From Bacteroidales bacterium (GTDB lineage: Bacteria > Bacteroidota > Bacteroidia > Bacteroidales > JAAUTT01): 15,864 nucleotides of DNA. Below are positions 8,164 to 15,307 of the stretch, piece by piece. Location of the stretch: NCBI GenBank assembly GCA_012031335.1, contig JAAUTT010000016.1, positions 1-15,864 on the forward strand, read 5' to 3'. Within the stretch, counting starts at the first letter, position 1. Each line of letters starts with the position of its first letter. The notes beneath the pieces were generated by a model. That model searched no databases. It was not told where the DNA came from and was given only the letters and a program-made list of their open reading frames with translations. A program made the position numbers and the translations under genes.

Positions 8164-10378
8164 GTGAAAACGAAGATAAGACTTGAAAAACAGATGGATG
8201 GCATGGATTGTGGCCCCGCCTGTTTACGTATGATCGCTAGCTATTACGGAAAAGATTACGATATTGACACTCTTCGAAAATCATGTTATATTTCAAAGGG
8301 AGGTGTATCGTTACTGGGAATTAGTGAAGCAGCCGAGAACATAGGATTTAAAACGTTAGGAGGGCGATTCACACTTAAGAAATTAAAGGAAAACATACCA
8401 CTACCATGCATCATTCATTGGAGTCAGGAGCATTTTGTTGTTTTATATAAAATAAGACCTTTAGATTTATTAATAATCAAACAAAATTATATATAGCCGA
8501 TCCCGGAAGCGGTTTCATTACTTATTCCGAAGAAGAATTTAAGGAACACTGGTTAAGTACCAAAACAAACGGAGAGGACAAAGGAGTTGCTTTGGTGCTG
8601 GAACCCACCCGGAAATTTTATGAACAAGAAGGAGAAAAATTAAACCACAGAAGCTTGATGTTTCTGTATTCTTATTTTTTAAGGTACAAGAGATTTTTTG
8701 GACAGTTATTTCTTGGGCTGTTATTGGGTAGTTTATTACAGCTTATATTCCCATTTCTTACCCAGTCCATTGTCGATTGTTGGCAATTCAAAATCAAAAC
8801 CTAGGTTTTATTTACCTTGTTCTGCTAGCACAGTTAATTCTATTTATCAGCCGTATGTCGGTCGATTTTATCCGCAGGTGGATATTACTGCATATAAGCG
8901 CACGAATTAATATTACCCTGCTATCAGATTTTCTCATTAAACTGATGCGATTACCCATGAGTTTTTTTGATACCAAACTTGTAGGAGACTTATTACAGCG
9001 CATAAACGACCACGACCGGGTACAGCGGTTTTTAACTGCCCAAACCCTTAGTGTAATGTTTTCAGTTTTTAACTTAATAATTTTTGGAGTCGTTCTGTGG
9101 ATTTACAGCTTCAAAATATTTACAATTTTTCTTATTGGAAGTACGCTTTATACGCTATGGATTTTCCTGTTTTTGAAGAGACGAAGGATGCTCGATTATA
9201 AATTCTTTCAACAAAGAGCTTTGAGCCAAAGTAAAATCTATCAGCTTATACATGGCATGCAAGAAATAAAACTGCAAAACTGCGAAAAAAGGAAGCGGTG
9301 GGAATGGGAGGATGTTCAGGCTGATCTGTTTAAAATCAATATCTCATCGTTAGGTTTGGAACAAAAACAGGAAGCTGGTAATATCTTTATTAATGAGTTG
9401 AAGAATATTTTGATAACGGTGGTAGCAGCAACTTCGGTAATCAATGGGGAACTTACCCTGGGAATGATGCTTGCAATACAATACATTATTGGGCAGTTGA
9501 ATTCACCTATAGAACAAATGGTAGTGTTTATCCGCGATTTGCAGGACACAAAAATTAGTCTGGAACGCATTAACGAAATACACCACAAAGAAGATGAGAA
9601 CAATAATATTAATATAATAGATCCCATACAATTAAACAAAAAAGATATTAGTATTAAAAATCTTGTTTTTCAATACGAAGGGCCTCATTCGGAAAAAGTA
9701 CTCAATGATATTAACCTTACCATCCCCGAAGGTAAAGTAACAGCCTTTGTTGGAGTTAGTGGCAGTGGTAAAACAACTTTAATTAAAATGCTTTTAAAAT
9801 ACTAACCAACCCATTGAAGGATTGATAAATGTTGGAGATCATGATTTGAATGGTTTTAATTCAACCTGGTGGCGCAACCAATGCGGAGCAGTAATGCAGG
9901 ATGGATTTGTTTTTTCCGAATCCATTGCTCAGAACATTGCCGTTTCCGAAGATAATATTGATAAGGAAAGACTGTTGTTCGCTTCGAAAATGGCTAACAT
10001 TCATGATTTTATCAATACACTGCCACTGAAGTATAATACAATTATAGGGCAGGAAGGCCAAGGTTTAAGCCAGGGGCAGAAACAACGGATATTGATTGCG
10101 CGGGCAATATATAAAATCCGGATTTTATCTTTCTGGACGAAGCAACAAACGCACTAGATGCCAATAATGAAAGGGCAATTGTTGAAAATCTGGAACAATT
10201 TTATAAAGGTAAAACGGTAGTTGTGGTTGCCCATCGCCTGAGTACAGTTAAGAATGCCGATCAGATCGTAGTACTCGAAAAAGGAAGGATAATTGAGACT
10301 GGTACCCATAAAGAATTAACTGCTAAACAGGGTGCATATTTCAATTTAGTAAAGAACCAATTAGAACTTGGGAATTAA
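8164..10378 (+). CDS. C39 peptidase-containing ABC exporter, four frame breaks
   Basis: A composite of about 737 aa starting at GTG, 4 nt after the barrel gene. The N-terminal C39 peptidase has Gln10, Cys16 (DCGPAC) and His90 (EHFVVL), plus the Asp in ADPGSG, so the protease that cuts after GG is complete. A six-helix membrane domain follows. The ATPase domain has Walker A GVSGSGKTT, Q-loop MQDGFVF, signature LSQGQKQR (LSQGQ for LSGGQ), Walker B FIFLDEATNALD and H-loop VAHRLS. Frame breaks sit at about 8455 (A missing), about 8773 (two bases extra or one missing), about 9807 (A extra) and about 10117 (A missing). It should cleave and export the modified peptide across the inner membrane. Confidence 0.9.
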
Positions 10379-10379
10379 T

Positions 10380-10862
10380 ATGGTTGCCGAAAACGATCAA
10401 ATAGAACTCCGCAGCGAAAAAGTCCGCAGTATTATAGGGCAAATTCCGCCATTACTTCTTAGAAGTGGTATCGGTATTATATTTATTATAACGCTTATCT
10501 TAAGTTGTATGGGTTATTATTTTAAATATCCTTATACAATAGAAGCGGAATACTATATATGGGAAAATAATCACAAGCCGGAAGGTGCTTTGATGGTACC
10601 TTACGGCAAAGCATCCAGAATAAAACCAGACCAGAGGGTTATTATTAACCTGACTAATGTTTCATTTATGTATAACAAGACCCTTTTTGCTAAAATAGAT
10701 TCAATAAGCCCGAATGTTATTATTAATGAGCATGGCGGATTTAACAAAATATTCATCAAAGACATAAAATTGGGCAATATCCATACCCAGATTGAATTGC
10801 GAGGTAAAGCTCAGGTTGAAATTGGCAATTTAAGTTTTTGGGAGCGGGTAAGATCAAGATAA
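10380..10862 (+). CDS. Miniature HlyD-like adaptor without coiled-coil hairpin
   Basis: A 160-aa protein whose ATG lies one nt after the exporter stop. Its N-terminus (IELRSEKVRSIIGQIPPLLL) and single membrane helix (about 28-48) match the opening of the HlyD-type adaptors that accompany C39 exporters in Bacteroidota. The rest resembles only the adaptor's C-terminal beta domain (GKASRIKPDQRVIINLTN..., ending LSFWERVRSR). The lipoyl halves and long hairpin, roughly 250 residues in a normal 400+ aa adaptor, are absent. No frame break is needed to read it, and both ends look natural, so it seems a real short form. It may tie the exporter to another periplasmic partner rather than to a TolC-like duct. 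Confidence 0.65.
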   Translation: MVAENDQIELRSEKVRSIIGQIPPLLLRSGIGIIFIITLILSCMGYYFKYPYTIEAEYYIWENNHKPEGALMVPYGKASRIKPDQRVIINLTNVSFMYNKTLFAKIDSISPNVIINEHGGFNKIFIKDIKLGNIHTQIELRGKAQVEIGNLSFWERVRSR

Positions 10863-10906
10863 ATGGAGCTAATAAATGTCTGATATAAAATAAAAATAGC
10901 TGCTAA

Positions 10907-11987
10907 ATGAAATATTTCATATCTCTCCTTACAATTGCATTAACAATCTCTTCGTTGAATGGTCAGGTTGGACTGGCCGATTACCAACAAACCTGTTATT
11001 GCAACCTGGGGCAAATACACCCCAAAAGCATTATAAAAGCTTGATAATAACTGGGAAATCCTGAAAGCTATGACTATGGGATGTACCCTGCAAAAGCTGG
11101 ATACTTTAAGAATTTCTTATACCAAAAGCCAGATTAGACTATTGCAATTATGCAACTTGATACGAAATCAAAATGGTACATATTATACCTTATTCCCCAT
11201 TTTGGAAAAGCAGGAAACGGACAAGCTTAGAAAGGAATCAAAAGGGATAGCAGAAGTAATTTTACCTTTTATTGAACCGGATATTCTGACATTGAAAGAT
11301 AATCTCAAAGAAATAGGCTGTGAACAAAATACATATTCCATATTGTTTTCCTATGTGTTGGACGGTTTAATCTGGAACATATTTGAAAAGCACAAATTAG
11401 TAGATAGTTTGGTTATTACAACTGAGAAGCCTATGTGGAGTGGCTACTTTTGGGCAATGACTCCAAAATACCCTTTCATAAGTGGAACCAACGAATATTC
11501 GGATGACAATTGTTATGCTTTGCATATCAATTGGAGCGATGCAGGAGGGGCGGTTATGGATTCTATTCTGGGTAAATCGGAATATTTATATGCGATGATG
11601 GAGGAATACAAAAAACATAAAAAAGTAAAACAAGATAGCATTATTCACAATCTTAAAAATTATAAAGTTCTGGATAATAGAGGTAATATAAAAATCCCCA
11701 TAATTTTAGAGAACTCCCAAAACCGAATTTACCAATTATCTCTTACGATTTCGGAAAAGATGTACGCTAAATTCATTTGCACAACCGATGTCACCGAAAT
11801 TACCAAGGCCTGTAAATTCAGTAATAACACAGAAAGTACTGTTATTCTCTGGCACGAGGTAATGCGTGCCTTACTTAAAGCAATAGAAGAAAAAGAGATC
11901 ATAAAAAAACCTGTTATTTTTTCCGACCCAGAGAAAGCAAATTTAGAGAATGCAAATGAGTTGATGTTTATAACAACAAAGGGTTAA
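10907..11987 (+). CDS. Secreted protein of unknown function ending the peptide operon, frame-broken at its start
   Basis: A composite of about 360 aa. The start at 10907 gives a clear Sec signal (MKYFISLLTIALTISSLNGQ). The frame then breaks near 10972 and again near 11036-11043. Between the breaks reads DWPITNKPVIATWGKYTPK, and after them NNWEILKAMTMGC and the uninterrupted rest. I do not recognise the family. A region with TKSQIRLLQLCNLIRNQNG resembles a winged helix, and there is a Trp/Tyr-rich middle (GYFWAMTPKYPFISGTNEY). As the last gene after the exporter and adaptor it could serve immunity, processing or outer-membrane steps of the peptide pathway; this is guilt by association only. 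Confidence 0.6.
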
Positions 11988-12032
11988 TTCCTTATTTCAC
12001 ATTAAAATTTATGAAGGGAGCATTTCTCTGTG

Positions 12033-12064
12033 TAGTTGATTTTTATTAATGCAAAAATCAATTA
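12033..12064 (+). terminator. AT-rich hairpin after the peptide operon
   Basis: TTGATTTTT (12036-12044) pairs with AAAAATCAA (12053-12061) across an 8-nt loop, and three more pairs extend the stem outward. It lies about 45 nt after the stop of the last operon gene and before the next promoter. The stem is weak, so termination is likely but not certain. Confidence 0.4.
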
Positions 12065-12115
12065 ACAATCTCAACGGCCTTTACCACCTTAATTGCCATC
12101 ATTTTTTCGTCAAAA

Positions 12116-12131
12116 CCACCCTATGGCGTAG
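12116..12131. promoter_or_regulatory. Operator-like palindrome in cassette copy 1
   Basis: CCACCCTATGGCGTAG matches the perfect palindrome at 2204 at 13 of 16 positions. It precedes a Bacteroidota-type -7 element by 24 nt. Confidence 0.6.
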
Positions 12132-12154
12132 GGTTTTTCAAATGTTTTTATGCT

Positions 12155-12162
12155 TATACTTG
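12155..12162 (+). promoter_or_regulatory. Candidate -7 element TATACTTG, copy 1
   Basis: TATACTTG differs at one position from the Bacteroidota consensus TAnnTTTG. No good -33 TTG precedes it. That fits a promoter dependent on an activator bound at the palindrome 24 nt upstream. Transcription would begin near 12168, ahead of the 38-aa ORF and the lipoprotein gene. Confidence 0.5.
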
Positions 12163-12211
12163 CTACACTGATTACTTTCTTTCTCTTTTCAGATTAATAT
12201 AAATAATTACC

Positions 12212-12328
12212 ATGCAACTAATATCTCACATTACCGCCCATGAATTACTTACTGATTTTGGATCATACCACCTTCAATTAAGAAGTAACCATAACGAGAA
12301 TTTTGTTCGTCAATTTAATAAACTTTAA
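12212..12328 (+). CDS. Possible 38-aa peptide ORF upstream of the lipoprotein
   Basis: An ATG-initiated ORF of 38 codons starts about 45 nt after the predicted transcription start and stops 5 nt before the lipoprotein ATG, which suits coupled translation. The peptide begins MQLISHITAH and ends FVRQFNKL, with four His and no signal sequence, double-Gly or Cys. I know of no homologue. It may be a leader peptide, a real small protein or a chance ORF. Its position in an operator-controlled transcript is the main support. Confidence 0.3.
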   Translation: MQLISHITAHELLTDFGSYHLQLRSNHNENFVRQFNKL

Positions 12329-12333
12329 AGACT

Positions 12334-12987
12334 ATGAAAACAACATCTTTTCTTGTTTTTTTAATCTTTTTTTCTTTTGGATGCTCGAAGGAAAAAAGTG
12401 AAGCTGATCGTTCCGATAGTATTTTGAACCTGTTAAAAAACAATCAGGTCCCGTTAGCCACAACAACTTATAGTGCAGCAATTGATACCGTTGTGAGCAA
12501 TGAAACGGAAGCGGCAGGTAACACCAATACCAAATTGGCAACTCTCAGTGATGAGGATACCAAGAAAATTCAAGACCTTGTTGCACTTATAGACAAGGAG
12601 ACCGTAAAAGCATTTGATGAAAAAATATCAAATTGGATCAACCTTTGGGCTGGGAAACCCACATATTATAGTGACCCTGCTGGGATCTTGCAAACAAATT
12701 CAGCAGAGTACAGAGCCTATATAAATTTCTGCGCCGAAAAAGGTAAAGCGATCCTGCCCCTTCAATTTGAGCTATTGGCAAAAACTGCGGCAGCTAACGA
12801 AAGTGCCAATTTCTGTTTGTTATGGTATCCGCTTATTTCAGAGATTCTTCCTAAACTACCCCAGTTCAATAAATACCTGGATCAATCTATTGAAAAATAC
12901 AAGACAAACAAATCGAGTTTGAGCATAGACGGGAATAGTGAAATAGTTTTAGGATTTGTCCAAAATGTATTGCAGGGTGAGTTTTAA
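12334..12987 (+). CDS. Lipoprotein of unknown function
   Basis: A 217-aa intact protein. The N-terminus is a type II signal with lipobox FSFGC (Cys17), followed by charged SKEKSEAD. The mature part is mostly helical, with a low-complexity Thr/Ala/Asn linker at about 45-68. It shows no motif I recognise. The start ATG 12334 gives a normal short lipoprotein signal. A strong terminator follows 19 nt after the stop. It belongs to a transcript headed by an operator-like palindrome, so it probably follows the same signal as the peptide operon. Self-immunity or a cell-surface role are possible readings, without direct support. Confidence 0.7.
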   Translation: MKTTSFLVFLIFFSFGCSKEKSEADRSDSILNLLKNNQVPLATTTYSAAIDTVVSNETEAAGNTNTKLATLSDEDTKKIQDLVALIDKETVKAFDEKISNWINLWAGKPTYYSDPAGILQTNSAEYRAYINFCAEKGKAILPLQFELLAKTAAANESANFCLLWYPLISEILPKLPQFNKYLDQSIEKYKTNKSSLSIDGNSEIVLGFVQNVLQGEF

Positions 12988-13006
12988 AGTCCTCAAAAAG
13001 CCATAT

Positions 13007-13037
13007 TTTACAACCCCGGCAAAGCCGGGGTTGTAAA
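13007..13037 (+). terminator. Strong intrinsic terminator after the lipoprotein
   Basis: TTTACAACCCCGGC, loop AAA, GCCGGGGTTGTAAA is a perfect 14-bp stem with a GC-rich top, followed by TCCTTTTATC. The outer A/T pairs would let it act from either side. Confidence 0.85.
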
Positions 13038-13163
13038 TCCTTTTATCAATTGTACATTAAGGATTCTATTTAGGCCTGGATATTCCGGATCATATTGACC
13101 CCACCACCCAATTTTCCGATCAAAATGTCAAACCACCTTAATTGCCATCTTTTTTCGTCAAAA

Positions 13164-13179
13164 CCACCCTATGGTGTAG
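13164..13179. promoter_or_regulatory. Operator-like palindrome in cassette copy 2
   Basis: CCACCCTATGGTGTAG differs from copy 1 by a single T and matches the 2204 palindrome at 13 of 16 positions. Confidence 0.6.
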
Positions 13180-13202
13180 GGTTTTTCAAATGTTTTTATG
13201 CT

Positions 13203-13210
13203 TATACTTG
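13203..13210 (+). promoter_or_regulatory. Candidate -7 element TATACTTG, copy 2
   Basis: The same element, 24 nt after the palindrome end, as in copy 1. Transcription would begin near 13216, leaving about 110 nt of leader before the DUF4469-like gene. Confidence 0.5.
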
Positions 13211-13244
13211 CTACATCTTAATAATCATACTGAAGTAATACATT

Positions 13245-13298
13245 GAAACCTGCATGCAATAGTTATTATTTTAGGTTTATAAAACACATGCGGGTTTC
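13245..13298 (+). terminator. Leader hairpin with T-run upstream of the DUF4469-like gene
   Basis: GAAACCTGCATG (13245-13256) pairs with CATGCGGGTTTC (13287-13298) in a 12-bp stem with one wobble pair and a 30-nt loop, followed by ATTTTTTTATT. It looks like an intrinsic terminator or attenuator about 30 nt after the predicted transcription start. The product could be a small RNA of roughly 90 nt, or read-through could be regulated. Confidence 0.5.
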
Positions 13299-13327
13299 AT
13301 TTTTTTATTAACCCAAAACATTATCTT

Positions 13328-14098
13328 ATGAGTTTGCAAATTTCACTGGAACCAAATTATCTGACCGAACGGCCGGATGACTTTATGGCCGTGGTGCGCA
13401 ACGTAGTTTATAAAGATTTTAAGGGTGTTCTCAAACAACTCACCGGCCCTGGTTCTATCTTAAAAGAAACCGAATGTGTGGCAGTCATCAACGCCTATTG
13501 GAACGTGATTAACGAAAACCTGAAAGAAGGGATAGGCTTTAACTCCGAACACATAAACATAACACCTGCAGCTGGTGGTGTTTTTGAGAGTGAAAACGAG
13601 CCCTTCGATGATGAAAAACACTGGAAAGGCGTTAACTTAACTGCCGGAACCAGTATGCGAAAAGCATCGCGCGAAATGAAAATAGCCATTACACGTGCAA
13701 CGGTCCCCACGCCTTATGTAAAAGCATTTTTCGATATCCGGGCCGAGAGTACAAACCAAAGCATTACTCCTGGCTTTATGGCCGATATTACTGGCGATTT
13801 GATAAAGATAGAAGGTGAGCAGTCGGGCGTTTATTTTATAAACACAACTACGGGAACCGAAACCAAAGTGGCTCGGATCCATGTAAACCAGCCCAAAAAA
13901 CTCACAGTTATTATCCCCGAAGGCCTCGCAACAGGCTCATACAGGATAGAAATACGCACCCATATCAACGAAAGTAAAGATTTGCAGCACCGCATCACTC
14001 AATGCCATTTTAACGGTAGACATAAAATTGCATTGGCTAAAAAACCAGCATTCATCAACATTTTGTCCGTAGGTAAGCGACATTTTAACCGCAGGTAA
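13328..14098 (+). CDS. DNA-binding-domain/DUF4469-type Ig-fold protein
   Basis: A 256-aa intact protein. The N-terminal half (about 1-125) resembles the HU-like DNA-binding domain common in Bacteroidota (LTERPDDFMAVVRN, EGIGFNSEHINITPAAGGVF, then a stretch ending MRKASREMKIAI). The C-terminal half (about 150-235) resembles the DUF4469 Ig-like fold (ITPGFMADITGDLIKIEGEQ, GVYFINTTTGTETKVARIHV). The last 25 residues (after ITQCHF) look less family-like and end at a hairpin that includes the stop codon, so a late frame change is possible. Function in the family is unclear; nucleoid or surface roles have been guessed. It lies behind the second promoter cassette. Confidence 0.7.
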   Translation: MSLQISLEPNYLTERPDDFMAVVRNVVYKDFKGVLKQLTGPGSILKETECVAVINAYWNVINENLKEGIGFNSEHINITPAAGGVFESENEPFDDEKHWKGVNLTAGTSMRKASREMKIAITRATVPTPYVKAFFDIRAESTNQSITPGFMADITGDLIKIEGEQSGVYFINTTTGTETKVARIHVNQPKKLTVIIPEGLATGSYRIEIRTHINESKDLQHRITQCHFNGRHKIALAKKPAFINILSVGKRHFNRR

Positions 14099-14129
14099 GT
14101 TACCTTATAATTCCAGGTAGCTTACCTGC
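14091..14129 (+). terminator. Terminator overlapping the DUF4469-like stop codon
   Basis: GCAGGTAAGTTACCT, 9-nt loop, AGGTAGCTTACCTGC forms a 15-bp stem with one wobble pair, followed by TTTCTG. The stop codon (14096-14098) is within the left arm. Confidence 0.65.
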
Positions 14130-14233
14130 TTTCTGAATCTATTCGAAAAAGTTGGAAGTTCCCGGAACCATAAATTCATAAATATCGTGCTTTATCTGTG
14201 TCCTTGCCCCGGTATAGAAGTGTTTATTCACCG

Positions 14234-14261
14234 TTGTTTGAACCAAAAACTTGTATCTTTG
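14234..14261 (+). promoter_or_regulatory. Bacteroidota-type promoter (TTG / TATCTTTG)
   Basis: TTG (14234-14236), a 17-nt spacer and TATCTTTG (14254-14261) match the -33/-7 consensus TTG and TAnnTTTG. Transcription would start near 14267, which sets the start of the next gene at ATG 14275 rather than any codon upstream. Confidence 0.75.
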
Positions 14262-14274
14262 TAAAAAACTGGAT

Positions 14275-14538
14275 ATGATTACATTAAAGGTAAAAATTAA
14301 AAACCAATCAGATGCGAAAGTCCTAGCTCGGTTTCTCCGTACATTGGAGTATGTAAAATCCGTTTCCTTTGAAAAACCGGAAAAACCGTTGGCTGACGAA
14401 GACTGGATTTTACCAGGCCGTCCTGCTACAGAAACCGAAATAAAGCAGCTCTTTGAGGATATGGACAAAGATGGGGACGAAGGCATAACAACCCAGCAGC
14501 TAAAAAAAGAGATAGCTCAATGGAGCAAAAGAATTTAA
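14275..14538 (+). CDS. Small antitoxin-like/DUF2683-like protein
   Basis: An 87-aa protein from ATG 14275, 8 nt after the predicted transcription start. The N-terminus (MITLKVKIKNQSDAKVLARF) is a beta-helix unit, followed by EDWILPGRPATETEIKQL, a linker found in many small Bacteroidota proteins annotated as antitoxins or DUF2683-like. The C-terminal MDKDGDEGITTQQLKKEI looks like an EF-hand, but the loop spacing is one residue off (Glu then Gly), so calcium binding is doubtful. No toxin gene follows. It has its own constitutive-looking promoter and is probably unrelated to the peptide system. Confidence 0.6.
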   Translation: MITLKVKIKNQSDAKVLARFLRTLEYVKSVSFEKPEKPLADEDWILPGRPATETEIKQLFEDMDKDGDEGITTQQLKKEIAQWSKRI

Positions 14539-14737
14539 AGGTAATTGCGATTAGATTAGAACTACCTGCCTACAAGAAACCTACAGCCAGGTTTATTTGA
14601 ATTCTGAATTGCCTAAATAAAGTTGTTGAAAAGATATTTTATGAAATGGGGAAACTAGTTTGAGGTTTTAAGAAATCAATATTCAGTAATTGTTTCTTAC
14701 TTAAAAAAGCAGACAAAGATTTCGATAAATTGAGTAA

Positions 14738-15217
14738 TCAGACGCTCTTCCCCTTAACAAAATCGAAAACTGGCTCAAAGATGTTCCGGTATAGCTGGTA
14801 GCGAAAGTTCTCGACGGAGTTGGATCCTCCATCCATAAAGATGTCGAGTATCTGACACCGATCCTTGTCGGTTTTAGCGTTTTCGAATACCAACCAATTG
14901 ACAAGTGTATATTCGGTTGGGCGATGATCGCCAATGTTTACAGCCTGCAGTTCTATACTGTTGAGGAATACTGCCCAAGTATCCTCCATTTTGAGAGAAG
15001 CAGTGTTGCCCTGTATAAGGAACATGATATCGTAAACATGTAAAAAGAAATAGGTATAATCTTCACTATCGAAACCATTACCACAATCGGGGTTGTTATC
15101 GTATCTCTCGTGGTACAAAAGCTTGTAGTGGGGCGAAAGAGCAGGAAGGTTGTGCAATACATGAAGGTATTCCCCGGAAGAATCAGATTTAAGAAGGTTG
15201 TGGATTGCTTTCATCAT
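14738..15217 (-). CDS. Hypothetical protein
   Basis: A 159-aa intact frame with an ATG start (MMKAIHNLLKSDSSG; the second Met is as good). It is acidic and aromatic, with an HVYDIMFLIQGN segment and no signal peptide, membrane helix or motif I recognise. It is the longest frame over this stretch and has no better competitor on the other strand. The neighbouring basic-repeat gene is on the same strand 90 nt upstream, so the two could be cotranscribed. Between this gene and 14538 are about 200 nt in which I see nothing. Confidence 0.5.
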   Translation of the reverse strand: MMKAIHNLLKSDSSGEYLHVLHNLPALSPHYKLLYHERYDNNPDCGNGFDSEDYTYFFLHVYDIMFLIQGNTASLKMEDTWAVFLNSIELQAVNIGDHRPTEYTLVNWLVFENAKTDKDRCQILDIFMDGGSNSVENFRYQLYRNIFEPVFDFVKGKSV

Positions 15218-15307
15218 ATAATTTATTTTGTATGAAACCCCATTTTTGCAATTCTCTCTGGAATTTATGTTTTTCGCAAATATGTTCGGTTCATACAGCG
15301 GTTTTTT

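Larger units (their letters stand above)
12083..12167 (+). repeat. 85-bp promoter cassette, copy 1
   Basis: The stretch from ACCACCTTAATTGCC to CTTGCTACA recurs at 13132-13215 with one substitution (C/T inside the palindrome) and one indel. It contains the operator-like palindrome and a -7 element. Sequence on either side differs, so the cassette itself was duplicated or kept. Confidence 0.9.
13132..13215 (+). repeat. 84-bp promoter cassette, copy 2
   Basis: Nearly identical to 12083-12167 (one base fewer, one substitution). It lies between the lipoprotein terminator and the DUF4469-like gene. Confidence 0.9.

Noticed and set aside
10368..10379. TTG at 10368 as adaptor start
   Set aside because: It lies within the last codons of the exporter. 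ATG 10380 begins the conserved part one nt after the exporter stop.
14251..14274. In-frame start ahead of ATG 14275
   Set aside because: It would fall inside the -7 element TATCTTTG, before the expected transcription start.
14431..14478. EF-hand calcium site in the small antitoxin-like protein
   Set aside because: The loop residues are displaced by one (E at the Gly position), so a functional site is not supported.
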